Below, piece by piece: positions 45,718-58,029 of a stretch of DNA of 64,000 nt. Within the stretch, counting starts at the first letter, position 1. Each line of letters opens with the position of its first letter. Origin of the DNA: Entomortierella parvispora (lineage: Eukaryota > Mortierellomycota > Mortierellomycetes > Mortierellales > Mortierellaceae); contig OY752141.1 of assembly GCA_963573315.1 (NCBI GenBank), positions 1,240,001 to 1,304,000 on the forward strand. The letters run 5' to 3'. A program made the position numbers and the translations under genes. Under the pieces are notes generated by a model, which saw only the letters and a list, made by a program, of their open reading frames with translations, was not told the DNA's origin and made no database searches.

Positions 45718-48700
45718 TCAAGTCGACAGCGCAAGGATAAGGCCATCCAAGTAGTTGGATCCCCCCTCTGCTGTTCCTGAACCATGAGGATCCGTAAACG
45801 AAGAAGAAGTGGCTGCTGTACTCTTGCCAGGCCCATAACCTCGTGCCGCGTTCGCATTCACAACGACTTTAAGACTCTTGGCCAGGAAAGCGCGACAGCG
45901 ATCAAACTCTTGCTCCAGAGCTTCCAACTGTTCCATGTACGAGAGAGCTGGTGACGCGGGAGTGGAAGGTGAAAACGAGGATCCAGTCTCAGTCGCTGGC
46001 AGCCCGCTATGAGTTCTCTTCCTGACATCTGCACCTTGAACCAATGGTGCTCCAGAAGTAGATGCTGCACCACTTGTTGAAATATGAGAATGCCGTGTAC
46101 TGACTGCCAGGGGATCGCTACCCATCTTTTGCTTCTTGCTCCGCTGAAGATCACCCTCATCTTCGTCCAACTCCATATCCTCATCTTGACCCATCCTTCC
46201 CTCTCTCTCATCTTCGTTCTCTTCTTCTTCCGAAAACTCGTCCGAGTCTGACGAACTGAGCTCCTCGCGCTCATATCCTGGTCGCTGCAATTTCAAGATA
46301 TTAAAACTTGTTCTCCGACCACTCCGCGTGACACGATTCACATCCGCGCTTTGTTGTTGCTGCTGTTGCACATGCAACTTTCGACGTTGCCGTTCCTGAT
46401 CCTGGATGAACTTTGAAAACAAGGTCGAGAACTGGAGCGCCAGGTTGAGCATCGTCATCATGGACCGATGCAGCGGTACCGTTCGGTCCTTCAAGAAACA
46501 TCGCTCATAACACACCCGGATAAAGCGCTGCGAAAGCCGGATCATGTCATCCATATCGCCTTGCTTCTCAATCTCAGAGTGGAACTTTTGAACCTGGACG
46601 TCAAGAACCTAAATTGCAAAAGGAGAGCGAGAGAAAAGAATACTTTTATCGTCAGTATTCCTACCCACTGCTTCAACTTCAATGTTTTAACAAATCGGAA
46701 CAAATCCAACTGCCACTTACTGTCATCATCAGATAGCTCCATAGGTCATTCACCGCGCTCAGGAATCTCATTCTCAACTTCCAAAACAGTCCCAACTCAG
46801 GACTTGGCTTTGGCTTGGACTTTAAGAACGACGAGAGTTCCATCGCATGTTTGGCTATTCGTACTTGGAATAGCAAGCTGGTGATCCGCCCATACATCCG
46901 CTTAGCATTCGGGGTCGAGTAGACGATGCCTCCCAGTGGCCACGGCAGCTGATCAAGTAGATCATGATATTTTTTTGAGGTTAGATCAGTATCTTAAAGT
47001 ACATTTCCTTGGAGTCACAAGCACGAGAGTTTGTTTCTTACCAGGTACTCGAACTCGATAGTGTCCAATAACTGTACTTTGAGGCCAGAGAGGAATGTCT
47101 GTTGTCCCTTGACAGCTCCTTGTGAGGATGCAATCTTGATGTTGACGAAATTTGCATGCGGCCATTCACAGAATGCTGCCGACTGATCAAAAGTCGAGCC
47201 AAGAACGTAAATGTCATACCAATTTCTCTTTCTTCTTATCTAATGAATAGAAGAGAAATACCAGCGTCAGTATTTGAAATAAGATCCCATCATTCGGTCC
47301 CAGCTCTTGCACCATCGAGCGAAAGAGAAAGAGAGAGAACGCACCTTGGTAAAAATGTCGGTACTGTAAGAATGCATGATCTCCCCTTGCATCATGAAAT
47401 AAAACTCGGCCATTCCTTTCAGATGCCACTGCAGTCGAGATCTCGTGAAAAGAATCGACTTTAGCAAAGAGTTTGCGCTTTTATACTGCTCTTCGATAGA
47501 TGCGGACAAAACACTCTCCATTCGCCATTGAAAGTCAACTTCTTCGAAGGAATAGTCCTCGAGCGGATCGCTGCCGTTCATGGAAGAGGCGCGAGGAGTG
47601 GGGTTGATGGCGGATAATATCGGGCACTGTCGATCCAGGATCGATATAGATCGAGGAAAGTCAAGATGAAAGCCTTTTCTAGCGGATGACTCTGATGTTG
47701 AAACAGGGACGACGTCCATGCTAGATGAGGTCACGCTCTCGAAGATCCGGCTAAATACTGTCGACGCGTAGCCAATTGGTTTTTGAACATTGAAAGCTTC
47801 TTCAGCCAATAAAGCGTCGATGATTCGAACGGCTTTGCCGGTATAGAGGACCTGATCCAGGGAGGTTTCGCTCAGGAAGCTGGGTCGGATTCTAGAAGGG
47901 GTTTCTTGATCCACAACCTCAGTTTCTACCTTGACACCCTCAGACCAATACCTATTTGAAAACAGATCGATATCCGATACCCTGTGCGACCATTAAGATA
48001 GACATATATGAGTCAGAGATATTAGGTGGTAAAATACTCTACTCTTTTGTCACAAAAAAAGGGAAGTACTTACGTTCGTATCATAAACTCGCTTTCAGAA
48101 TCAAGAGGCAATCCTGAAAGCCAGCACTCGGTATTCCTCAAAAACGGGCGTATGCTCAATTTCAGCAATCGGTAGAATGTTCCGGCTGTCCGGGTTTCAC
48201 CACAGAGTCTGTTCTGGCAAACTACTTCGTAAAGATCCGATAATAACCGACTTGAATATTGACACCATTGATCCTGCGAGTCCGAGTCTTGCTCTAATGG
48301 TGAAAGGACGTTATTTGTTAACACGAGAGATTTGTCGGCTGGCACTTTAATGTCTTGGCGCGTTTCCCTATCCACTTACTGTAAAACGGACATTGCTGGA
48401 TGAACTCTAGGAGCTGGCGGACCAAACTTAGCGGATCAGAAAGGGATGCGTGAAGTTCCAGTAACGACGCCATATGAATCTCGTGACCTGTTATCGACGT
48501 GCTTGGTTAGTTGCTGGGGATGCCAAGTCCTGAAGAGCATATGTTTCCACCTAAACTTACTTTTCCGAGTCCGTTGATATTTTTGTTGTAGCGCAGCCAA
48601 GTTCCACCTCAAGTCTCCCAGTTCCACATGGACTCCTGATGCAAATGTTTGAACAATCTTTCCATATCTATGACTGCGTGCAGAGCAAATGGTGTCAACA

Positions 48701-50075
48701 GCCTGCTGTAGCCTCCAAATCTCGCTGGCCGAGGCCAAAAAGGGTTCCAGAATTGACTGAAGGGCGCTTGAAGACAAGTGCGAGACTGAAAACTTGGAAG
48801 TGAACTATTCAGAGAAGAAAGGATCCCATGAGTGTTAATCGTACTGGATCGTTTCGATAAATCAGAGAGCGCTCCTCCCTGTGCATACCTTGGCAACTCC
48901 TTTGTCATCGAGAGTAAATATTATCGAAGGAAGCCCCTGAAGCAGCATGAGGACCTCGTGGATAATATCCACCTCGTCCATCACTGGGATTTTTCCTGTC
49001 AATCTAAACTCTGCACACTCTTGAATGGCAGCGTTGAGTCCTGTCGAGCTTTGAATATCGTACGGCTTATCCGCTCTTGGCGTGGTTGTACCCGATTCCT
49101 TCGACAGAACAGCGTCTCCATGAAAGTATTGCTGTTTCTGTAATGCTTTGATCTGGGCACTGTCGACAAGCGTGTTGATATCAAGGCTAGATGTCCACAA
49201 ATCCAAGCTAGAAATCCAGGATCCTTTTGAGGTCGGTATTGAATTATTCAAACGGCTCTGTTCATCATTAACGTTCATATGTGTCGACTCTGTCGTCCCG
49301 CTACCACGGCCGTCGTTAGAGGCTGGTTTTTGATGCACCTCCATATCTTCAAAATCGCTGTCGTCGCTCCCTTGGCCACCATCCTGTGACTCTTGCGACT
49401 GCCAGTGATCGCCCACAAGTGGATCCTCTGCCAGGATAGCCCTCCACATATCTCTGTTGATCTGCTCCTGTGTTCTCGCCCCTTCCTTGGACTCTTTCAG
49501 GGACTCTGGGACTTTGTATCTAGGTTCGCCTCGTTTTTGCATCGTGGGAGTCTCTGAAAGTTCCAACATGGTCATCAGCAAGGATGAGACCACGTTCTGA
49601 GCCGCCTCTTCCTGATCCATGTTACTGGTGGCGGCAATGGTCCGAGCACTGTCTCCACCGCCGAGCGAGCGTGCTAGTTTCCGGACCCTGATCAGGTAAT
49701 CTTCCAAGGCGTCTGCTTTAGTGGTTTGACCCTTGATGGAAAACTTTTCAGCCAAGCCCTGGATCCTTTGGTCGATGGCCTTGTGATCCATAGCCTTGTT
49801 TCGATTGCCACCGAGGCCGTTCACGTCAAAGAGCTGAAGACCGACATAGCTGAGACTGGTATCAAAGTGGGAATCTTTCGGCTTGATTGGCATATAGGGT
49901 AAGTGTTTTCATACAGTGAACAGACAAAGGGTATAAGTTATGAATGCATCGAGTTGGACAATTGTGATTTCTCCCTATTGACATTCACAGGACGTACCTT
50001 GAATCCGGTAATGCAAGTGACGAGCTGGCGCGCCGATTCGGGTGGGGCGGTCTTTTGTCTCCGACTGAATGACAT
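45718..50075 (-). CDS. TUBGCP5: gamma-tubulin complex component, GCP5-like (Spc97/Spc98 family)
   Basis: Nine exons on the minus strand: 49998-50075, 48889-49881, 48561-48804, 48380-48487, 48074-48293, 47345-47981, 47042-47239, 46721-46948, 45718-46608 (1198 aa, phases agree). The N terminus ARQLVTCITGFK plus LQLFDVN and the block RDMWRAILAEDPLVGDHWQ point to GCP5 rather than GCP2/3. GRIP1/GRIP2 features follow: SDIDLFSNRYWSEGVKV, LLKSILFTRSRLQWHLKGMA, ATPNAKRMYGRITSLLFQVR-like sequence (YSTPNAKRMYGRI) and the terminal FIRVCYERCFLKDRTVPLHR. It builds the gamma-tubulin ring complex that nucleates microtubules. A disordered, Ser/Asp/Glu-rich insert (nt about 45960-46380) interrupts the C-terminal domain. 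GCP6-type identity is the main alternative. Confidence 0.8.
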
Positions 50076-50287
50076 CCTGAGAGTTGTCCGGGGGAGGCGT
50101 GAGAAGAGGATGGACGATCGAGATTCGGGTCTGGGGGAACAAACGACGCACGAAGGAGACGAACGATGATGCACAAGTCCTTTATGCGTGCCTGACTGCG
50201 TGACTGCTACAAAAAAGGAGAGACGCGCCCAGCGAAAACGCGTCGATTTTTTGCACACTTGTTTGTCTCAAGAATGGGTGGGTAGAT

Positions 50288-52177
50288 CTAAGCTGTTTTG
50301 ATCCCTCGGCTGGCAAACTTCTTTTTCAGCTCCAAGCTCTTGTAGTAGTCCATGGCCACTCTCCCGTAGAAAAGAGAGAGGTTTTGCAAGTTGTCCGCTA
50401 TCCAATCCACCTCGTCCTCATCAATCTCCAGATCGATCTGGCCCTCAGACCACCATTCCGACAGCAGTTTCAAAGACTTTAGCTCTCCTAAACCAGATTT
50501 CAGACTGAAGGTCAAGCAATGTGTGTTATCCGCTTGTACCGCAATCTGCTCGTGACTAAACTTTGTCTTGAGAATATCCAGCTGCGTCAAGCTCCCCAAC
50601 GCCTGAAGTACCTGTCGATTCCGCACTTCATCATGGACCTCGAAAAAGCATTGGAGCTTTTTCAGTTTCACACATTTCCACGGTCGGAACTCGTCCGAAG
50701 GTAGAATCGCCTCTGTAAACATGTCTGCGTCACAGATCACCGCGCCTGTAACCTGCTTGAGGTTCGGGCATGAACAAAGGACACGGTGGAGCATAGCGCT
50801 CGTCACCGTTGGACATAGCGCCATCTTGAAGAACACGAGAGTCTCGGCATGGCCCCCTCGTGGCAAACAGGGCTTGGTCTCTTTACCCGCATCATCATTA
50901 TCTATGGCTGCGCTTCGGACGGCACCGGTAAGAGTGTCTTGCTCCCCAGGCAGTCTGCCTTGCTCCTCTCCTTCCTCCTTGTTCGAGTCAAAGTCATATC
51001 CAATTACCTCGATATGATGTATCATGTTCTTGAGAATATCCTTGTCGAGTCTCGGGGGCAATGGAGGTGCAATTTCCGCCTTCACTGTAGCGACGCCATC
51101 ACCGCCATCATTGCTTGCAGGTGCTTCGGGCCCTGTTTGCTCGACCGTATCGCCCTCATCTCCTAGCAGGGCCCTCAGAGACAATGGCCCAAATCCCGCC
51201 TTCGTGACTTGAACACCAGTAATGACCTTCATCACGCTTAGCAAATGTGCCAAATCCTTGTCCTGCATTTTACCAGCATCATCCAGCTCTATATTCGTCA
51301 ATAGCGGAGAGCAACCTTCGTCTGCAATCGCGATCGCAAATTCCTTCAGAGGCAGTGGTCCACTGGCCGATCCAACCGTCCAAGCCAGTCGCTCCAACTT
51401 TGGGAAGCAGAGGATCAGTTCGAGTTGATGCACGGACGTCATATTCGACAGCGACCATAATTCAAGTTGCCGGACATTGTTTCGCAAGTGGAGGCCATCG
51501 TTTCGTATCTGGGCAAACGGGGGCACCCAGGGATTAGGCATGGCTCCAAAACCTAGAGGATGATGGTTTGATCGAACTGTCGGCTCAAACGAAACTCCCT
51601 TGAGACCCAAAAAATTGAGTTGACACCAAGTTTGCCAACAGTCGTCCCAAGAATGGGGTTGGACTCGACCATTCATCAGGAACAGATGATGGAGTCGATA
51701 GAGCTCCTTGAGGACATCCCAGCCAGGGGCCATGGTCGTAGTCCTATTCATCGCTGTGTCGTAGTCGGAAGTGTAGTGGATCGTTCGGAAGTCTAAAAGC
51801 GCATTCATAGAGACGAGCGTGGTACGGTGTCTGAGAAGAAACTGCTCAGACCAAAGTGCCAGATCCCGTTGCTTTGCAGTCATAGCAAAAAGAATAACTC
51901 GCTTCAGTTGAGATAGATGCATCTCCTTTAGCTGAGGGTGCACCATGTGGCTGAGCGCGATCCTTCGAATATAGTGCGAGTTCTTGAGGATAAGGTCTGG
52001 GGGTAAGTCTGGGTTCCCAAACGATGGATGAATTCGAGTGTCGAGCCAGAGAGAAGGATATAACGCGTCATGCCACTCCCGACAAACGAGAATACAGCAG
52101 AGAAGCGACTTCTTTGTGAGGAATTGACCCAAGTGAGTCTGAATCTCGGGGAGGAGGAGAGGATTGGTTTTCGTCAT
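50288..52177 (-). CDS. F-box / leucine-rich repeat protein
   Basis: Single exon on the minus strand, 629 aa from the ATG at 52177; the open frame extends upstream only through a GTG. An N-terminal F-box-like motif is visible (LPEIQTHLGQFLTKKSLL, then LVCREWHDALYPSLW). It is followed by irregular leucine-rich segments (LKRVILFAM, LRQLELWSLSNMTSVHQLEL, FPKLERLAWTVG, CPNLKQVTGAVICDADMFTE). A Gly/Glu-rich loop at about nt 50930-51130 is probably disordered. F-box proteins are the substrate-recognition arm of SCF ubiquitin ligases; the target is unknown. Such proteins are numerous in this group of fungi. Confidence 0.8.
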   Translation of the reverse strand: MTKTNPLLLPEIQTHLGQFLTKKSLLCCILVCREWHDALYPSLWLDTRIHPSFGNPDLPPDLILKNSHYIRRIALSHMVHPQLKEMHLSQLKRVILFAMTAKQRDLALWSEQFLLRHRTTLVSMNALLDFRTIHYTSDYDTAMNRTTTMAPGWDVLKELYRLHHLFLMNGRVQPHSWDDCWQTWCQLNFLGLKGVSFEPTVRSNHHPLGFGAMPNPWVPPFAQIRNDGLHLRNNVRQLELWSLSNMTSVHQLELILCFPKLERLAWTVGSASGPLPLKEFAIAIADEGCSPLLTNIELDDAGKMQDKDLAHLLSVMKVITGVQVTKAGFGPLSLRALLGDEGDTVEQTGPEAPASNDGGDGVATVKAEIAPPLPPRLDKDILKNMIHHIEVIGYDFDSNKEEGEEQGRLPGEQDTLTGAVRSAAIDNDDAGKETKPCLPRGGHAETLVFFKMALCPTVTSAMLHRVLCSCPNLKQVTGAVICDADMFTEAILPSDEFRPWKCVKLKKLQCFFEVHDEVRNRQVLQALGSLTQLDILKTKFSHEQIAVQADNTHCLTFSLKSGLGELKSLKLLSEWWSEGQIDLEIDEDEVDWIADNLQNLSLFYGRVAMDYYKSLELKKKFASRGIKTA

Positions 52178-52324
52178 GGGGTAAATGAGTCGGATGTATG
52201 AGGATGAAGAGATGAAGCAGAGAAGAGAGCGCGGCGGCACGCCGTTCTACCTCGATCCGCTCTATTTTACACTGCCACAACCAATGACTTTGGTAGAAAT
52301 GTTTTTATTGCCTCCAACTTTTAG

Positions 52325-55300
52325 TTATCCCCAGAAGAATCGCTTCTTAGCCATATTGATGGCACTTGCAATCATACTCTCGGGCTCTTTGGTTACACCC
52401 CTCTGTCCACCTGACCCGCTGTTGCTTCCACCGCTGGCGCTGTTCAGAGGCATTTGCGTCCTGTTGACCCCATTCACTGAATATCCGTTGCTGACGTTGC
52501 TGACGCTCATGCCATTGACCTTTGAGCCTGGCGATGAAATTCCCCCGGGCACTGAAGGTATTCCAGGAGATTGGATAGAGCGACCCAGGTCATCGACGAG
52601 CGCAGGATCATCAATCAACAGTGAGCTTCGATCTTTCCCAAAACGGTTCAATTGAAAAGAACCGTTGACGCCGCTGCCGCTGCTTGAGTACATCCAAGGG
52701 CCTGCTTCGGCTGATCCTGTCACAGGTGAGAAAAGGCTGGATGAAAGCCGTTGCTTCTTGGGAACGTGCAGCGAGGACGAAACTCTGGAGCTGCTCATCA
52801 AGACACCTCCTGAGGAAGAAAATAGCGTGTTGTCGGAAATAGTAGAATCTCCTAGAGGTCGTCGCCATGACATTTGGGCATTGGAAGACCTTTGCGTTTG
52901 TTGCTCTGTCCTTTGCTGATATTCTTGTGGATACTGCTGCTGTTGCTGCTGCTGTTGGGTCGTGGATCGCATAAGTAATGACTCGGAAGGTCCCGAAGTC
53001 GAGTTGTACAAGCCACGCGATTCATTTTGTCCGAACAGCGGCCGGAATCCCACAGAAGGGAGCTCTCCGGGCATCGAGTCCATGACTGACCCCTCCAATA
53101 ACCCAGAAACCCCCAGCGCCAGCTCCTTCTCAGACTTCTGACTCCCGAGTTGCTGCTGTGGATCTTTAGACCTTGAACGCAAAAGATCGCCAGAGATCTC
53201 GCGACCCAAATCACGACCGCGTGGGCGACCAATTGTGCCTCCAGAGGTTAAACTATGGCCAAGAATGAATGCCATGTCTTCTTCGCCCGAAGTAGCACTT
53301 GTATCAACCTTTCGGGACGCACTCTCGCCAAACCCAAGGGATTGCCCAAAGGCGGAAACTCTTGCGCCACTGCTTCCTTGATTCCAAGACTCGGCCAAAC
53401 TAGCTTGACGCGCACTCGCTGCTAGCGCAGTTTGGTCTCTTGATCCCGTCATATCCTGGCCGGTTGTGCGCATCATCAATAAAGCATCAACGCCGGCTCC
53501 AACTTCCCTAGACTCGGCTTCAGTCATATTTCCGCTCGCTCCTGTGTCCATCGCCATCGATGATGATGACTCTGCAGTCTGGCTTGAGAATGATCTGCAG
53601 GGGTGTACGCCAACAATAAACTTGCCAACAGCCTTCAGGTGCCGCGAGCAAGCATTCTTGGCCGACCAAGCACTCGAGTATTGGATCTTGAGCCAGTTGA
53701 ACGAGTCGTCCTTGTGTCCGTGCGATCCTGTCTCGTGGCGGCTAATCGACCCAAAGTCTCGGAATTGATTCAAGACATAGGACGCTGCCTCTGGTGGGAA
53801 ACCATAGGTGATAATAGAGTCGTAAGGCTCCTCTGCGCGTGCAGCGGCTGATGCGTTGACACCACCAGAGGAACCTGCCGCATTGGCCATTTCGGAATCG
53901 GATCTACAATTTATGAGGACAAAAAGCGATTTTTTGGTCAGAAAACTCGCCGAGATATGCACCTTTCACATGACTGCTTGGAGAAATAGCCTTATACCTG
54001 GTATCTTGATTTGGCCCGCGGAACTGCGACAAGGATGAAGTAGGTCTAGAGTAATATCCCTCCTTGTGCGCAATATCGTCGAGTGACTCTCCCGGTGGAG
54101 CATCTTCGCCTACCAAGTGCGGTGGGGGACGGGGTCCACCACTGCTACAGATGCGATGGGTGTGAAATGAAACAATGAAGTTAGCAGACGGTCGAGAGTA
54201 ATTGAGTGAGTACCTTGCAGTCAAGCACAAGAATGGTTCGCACCTATTAGATTGGAAAGGGTCATTGTCCCAGTCCTGTTTTCCGTCAACGAAAGACTCT
54301 AATTTTGTTCCCTACAAGAAGACAGCAGGAGATAGAGAAAAGATACAGTGTTAGTACTGTTCCGTCTGGTCATCGATATCCACCCCCATTAATCCGGTTT
54401 TTCGTTTTTACCTTCAGTCCCGGTGTATAGCTGAGCAACACGGCCGGCATGTATCTCTCTTTATCCTTATCTTCCTCGTCGTCGCCTAAGGCATTCTTCC
54501 CTGTTGCTCCCTGTTTGCCAGTCTGTCTTAATGCTGATCCATCGTGGCCCAGGAAGGAGGCCGACCCAGGACCCGCCGTGCCAAAGCCCGTACTACGAAG
54601 CGACGACATACTCAGATCGCCTTGGGCCCTGGGCGTACTATAGATTTGCGAAGACTGTGCTGCTCCCGAGACAGACCCCAAGGCCGGTCCAAGACTGCTA
54701 TTTAACGCCTGAGCTCCGACAGCCGCTGCAGCTCGGTGACCAAAAATGTCAATCTTGTCGTCCTCCTTCGATACGGAATGGATGCTGCTGCTGCTGCTCG
54801 CCAGTCCAGTAAAAAAAGGACTCGATGATCCTCCCTGGCTGTAAACAGAAGGCGTTCCTGGCCGTGGGCTACCCATATCTTTGGCTGCAGAAGAGAACCG
54901 GACAGAATTCTTCTTTTGCAACTCGCCCTGTCCTCCTCCCAAATCCGCTCGGCTTTCAGATCGAATGATACTCTTACGAGCAGGTTCTCCAGTTATGGTC
55001 GCGGTCGATCCTGGGAATGGCGACTGGCCCTGTGAAGCGTCGGTAAAAATTGAGGAACGCGAACTGCTGCCACTGTATCCGCGCACATCTGGGTGAAGCC
55101 GCGATCCCGCACCGAAAGATTCCCTGCGGGTGGTTTGAACGCCCAGACCAACTCCAGCACCGTCATCGAACCGGACGCTGTGGCCGCTGCTACGATGGGC
55201 GTCCTCTTGGTCGATCTTTTGGGCAAAGGATGGCTGAGAGAGTACTGGTGCAGCAAGTTGGTATCCTAGAGCGCCAGAGTGGTAGCCAGGCGCAAGAACC

Positions 55301-55539
55301 TCCTCTGGTCCCCGCCAATGAGCACTGGGTGATCCGTTTGCGCCACCCGCGTACGCGTCCAGGTCGTCCCCGTTGAGAGTCCCGCCCTGCTCCTGCTGCC
55401 GTCTCGTCTCTTCTTCGAGCTCTAGCTGCTTCTTGATGTAGGTTGAGGGCACAAATCCTCCTTTTCCAGAGGTTGGCCTGGATGATCTGGACTGGCTGCC
55501 GCCAGAGGATGACGAACCAGAGGCACTGAACGCGAACAT
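52325..55539 (-). CDS. NUP53: nucleoporin Nup53/Nup35 (MPPN/RRM_Nup35)
   Basis: Four exons on the minus strand: 54412-55539, 54244-54311, 53998-54141, 52325-53903 (972 aa). The N-terminal part is Ser/Gly-rich with GGFVPSTYIKKQ and YMPAVLLSYTPG, as in fungal Nup53. The atypical RRM that dimerises is seen as IITYGFPPEAASYVLNQFRD, SFNWLKIQYSSAWSAKNA and GKFIVGVHPC. The extreme C terminus (SAINMAKKRFFWG) is the amphipathic membrane-binding helix. It sits in the inner ring of the nuclear pore and contacts Nup155/Nup93-type partners and membrane. At 972 aa it is about twice the usual length because of low-complexity linkers, including a Gln run near 52930-52955. Confidence 0.85.
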
Positions 55540-55839
55540 TGGTGAGTACCAGCTGTAGCGTGTCGATGTGATTATGGTCTTTTTGCACGGGCTGATCCTG
55601 ATCCTGCCTGATCGTTTCCGTGTGTTCCCAGGCTGTGATTGATTGCAGGGATGGATGCCGAGCAGGGAAGGGGAGGAGGGAGAGAGAAAGGGGATGACAG
55701 ATGATGTGAAGTGGTCAATGTGAATTTGTCTGTGCGATCAGTCTCTGAATCTATTTTGTGAAAGGGAGGCATTGGGACAGCACTTGAGGGGCGTTCCTTT
55801 TTATTTTTTATTTTTTATTTTTTCAGATTTTCTCTTTCC

Positions 55840-57584
55840 TCAGTCTTGTTGCTCGCCAAAATCCTGGTTAAGGGCTTCAAGGATGACCTGTCCCAGCTCG
55901 AGGTTGGCGTGTCCCTCCTCATCCTCCTCCTCCTGGTTATCCGCCGGCTCCGGCTTATTGGCAGGATCTTCAGCGGTTTCGTCTGCTTTCTCCTGCTCCT
56001 CAGAATCCTGGGCATTATCGACCACATCTTTATCGTCAGAACCGTCAGAATCATCAGAGTCGTCAGAATCAGAAGAACTGGAGTCAGAATCGTCAGAGTC
56101 AGAGTCAGCATCGCTTGAACTGTCGCTGTCCTCAGTTTTCGATTTCTTGGACTCCTTTCCTTCCTCCTCGCCTTCCTCTTCTTCGTCTCCAGTAGCTGCC
56201 AAGGGTCGTTTTCCATTGTTGTTGAGTGCCTCAGCAGGAGTATTTGCGGCAACAGGCTTGGCGGGCCAGGCCGTCAATGGCTCTTCAATAGAGTATTTAG
56301 AAAGGACAGGATCAACTCCATCCGAACCTGAGGATGAAGGTCCGAGAACAAGGATCGATGGATATTCCAGCACTTTTTTAAACTTCAGCGACTCCTGCAA
56401 GCTCTCTTCGTTCTTTAAAGGGTACAGTGCTGGTTGGTTGGCCTATGCAAGGACCAGTCAGAATGTTAATTATAACAGCCATGATACGATTGTAAATAGT
56501 TTGACGATCGGGTCAGTTTGCTGCGAATACGTACATGACGTAAAGGGATGATGTAGTAAAAGCGACATTGGCTCAAGCTGTCAACTGGGTATTTTTCTGC
56601 CAGGTCCTTGTTTTCATCCTTTGAAATAGCGCCTTTGAAGAGATCCTGCAACGTCTTTGCCTCCTCATTTTTGTGCTCCAATATCCGTCTAGGAGGCGTT
56701 GACGCCACCTCTGGGAAGATCCACTCCAAAGTCCAGATGAATCGATTGGGTCTAATGCAAAAGCGTGGTATTGAACAATAAGCAAGTTAGCATATAGACA
56801 CTTCTCAATGACTGTCCGGAAACTATCGATAATCCGATCCTTACTTGTCTCTCCAATGCGAGTTATTCTCCTTGCGTTTCTTGAGTCCTTCAGCCATCAT
56901 GATCAAATGGGTCCCACGCTTCTTTGCATGCAATATCTGTTGTTTGTCTCTGTAGGATCCACTGCCTTCTGATCCAAGCTTTTCTAGCTCCTGAGCTGCC
57001 GAAGACAAGGCCGACGTCTCCTCGACTGCAGCCGCAGCAGCATGGCTGTTTCGATTCCGATTATTCTTGTTTTTGCTGTTGTTGGCTCCCAAGACTTTTT
57101 TACGATTTGGGTTGGCAGAGTCCAGTTTGACGTTCTCGCGCGCTGCATTGTCGACCGTCCGCCCGACCTCCTCCAAAAAGTTATAATCTAAAAAAGACAA
57201 AGAGGAGTTAATAATTAAAAGTGAGAATCCTTTTCCTTATTTTTCCATCTTCTTGTTCGACTTCTTTCTTCAATCCTCCAGAAACTTACCGCTCATCATG
57301 TCTTTTTCACTGTATTGATTCCGGCTTACAAAGTGAGTCTTGGATCGGATGCCAGTACAGGTCGTGTCCAATTTATGTTGTTTCGAGCATTGCAAAGAAC
57401 AGGTTTGACAGAAACATCCAGGGCACTTGTACTTGGCCGCCTTGATACCACAAACCTCACATTGGACAATCGAATCCGAGGTTGAGATTTCATCCTCTCC
57501 GCTCTTCTCTCGGATTTGGATACCGTCTTTGACTGTGCTGGGGTCAACGTCCCTGGTGACATAGGCATTCGAAAAAAAGTCCAT
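55840..57584 (-). CDS. BCD1: Bcd1/ZNHIT6, box C/D snoRNP assembly factor
   Basis: Four exons on the minus strand: 57290-57584, 56845-57187, 56535-56751, 55840-56442 (485 aa). The zf-HIT finger lies at about residues 42-78: CEVCGIKAAKYKCPGCF, CSLQCSKQH and a final TC. The conserved Bcd1 core follows (KKRGTHLIMMAEGLKKRKEN, then PNRFIWTLEWIFPE and YPVDSLSQCRFYYIIPLR). Bcd1 is needed for accumulation of box C/D snoRNAs in the nucleolus. The C-terminal tail is an Asp/Ser/Glu tract likely phosphorylated by CK2-type kinases (nt about 56000-56200). Confidence 0.9.
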
Positions 57585-58029
57585 GGCTCCTCTCGTTTTC
57601 TTTTATGGAGGAATGAAAAGAATTAGGTATGACAATGAAAGAGGGTGTTCCTAGGATGAATGTATATTGGTTCTTCTCTAGAAGTTTGGGTGTGGAAATG
57701 TTGGAGCTGGAGTCTGCCTTTCGTTGAAATGACAGGGGAATGGCAGGAGGAGCAAAAGTAGACGCGCCTTAGGCAGCACAAAAAAAAAAGAAAAAAAAAA
57801 AAGACAATACCAAGGGCAGTCACCAAAACCCTTAATTCCGCCCTTTTTTTTTTTTTCTTCGAAACTTCACACAAGCACCAAAGACGCCTTGCCTTGAAGC
57901 GCTTCGCCCACTGCCATTATCTTGTCTTTGCCGGCCGGAATATTTATATGTAGAGTCTTTATTACATAAATGCCAATGCTGTTGTTGGTTTTCAAAACCT
58001 TTTCGTTTCTTCCTTTTTCATCATTTTCT
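57585..58029. other. BCD1 promoter and NDE 3' flank
   Basis: A 445-nt spacer with A/T tracts at 57780-57800 and 57845-57858. No gene. Confidence 0.5.

Noticed and set aside
47042-47239. Microexon and extra intron in the GCP5-like gene
   Set aside because: The frame is continuous from the acceptor at 47240 through NWYDIYVLGSTFDQSAAF, so one 198-nt exon explains it.
55846-56551. 259-codon + frame rich in Ser/Glu opposite BCD1
   Set aside because: Antisense of the Asp/Ser-rich BCD1 tail; no independent signal.
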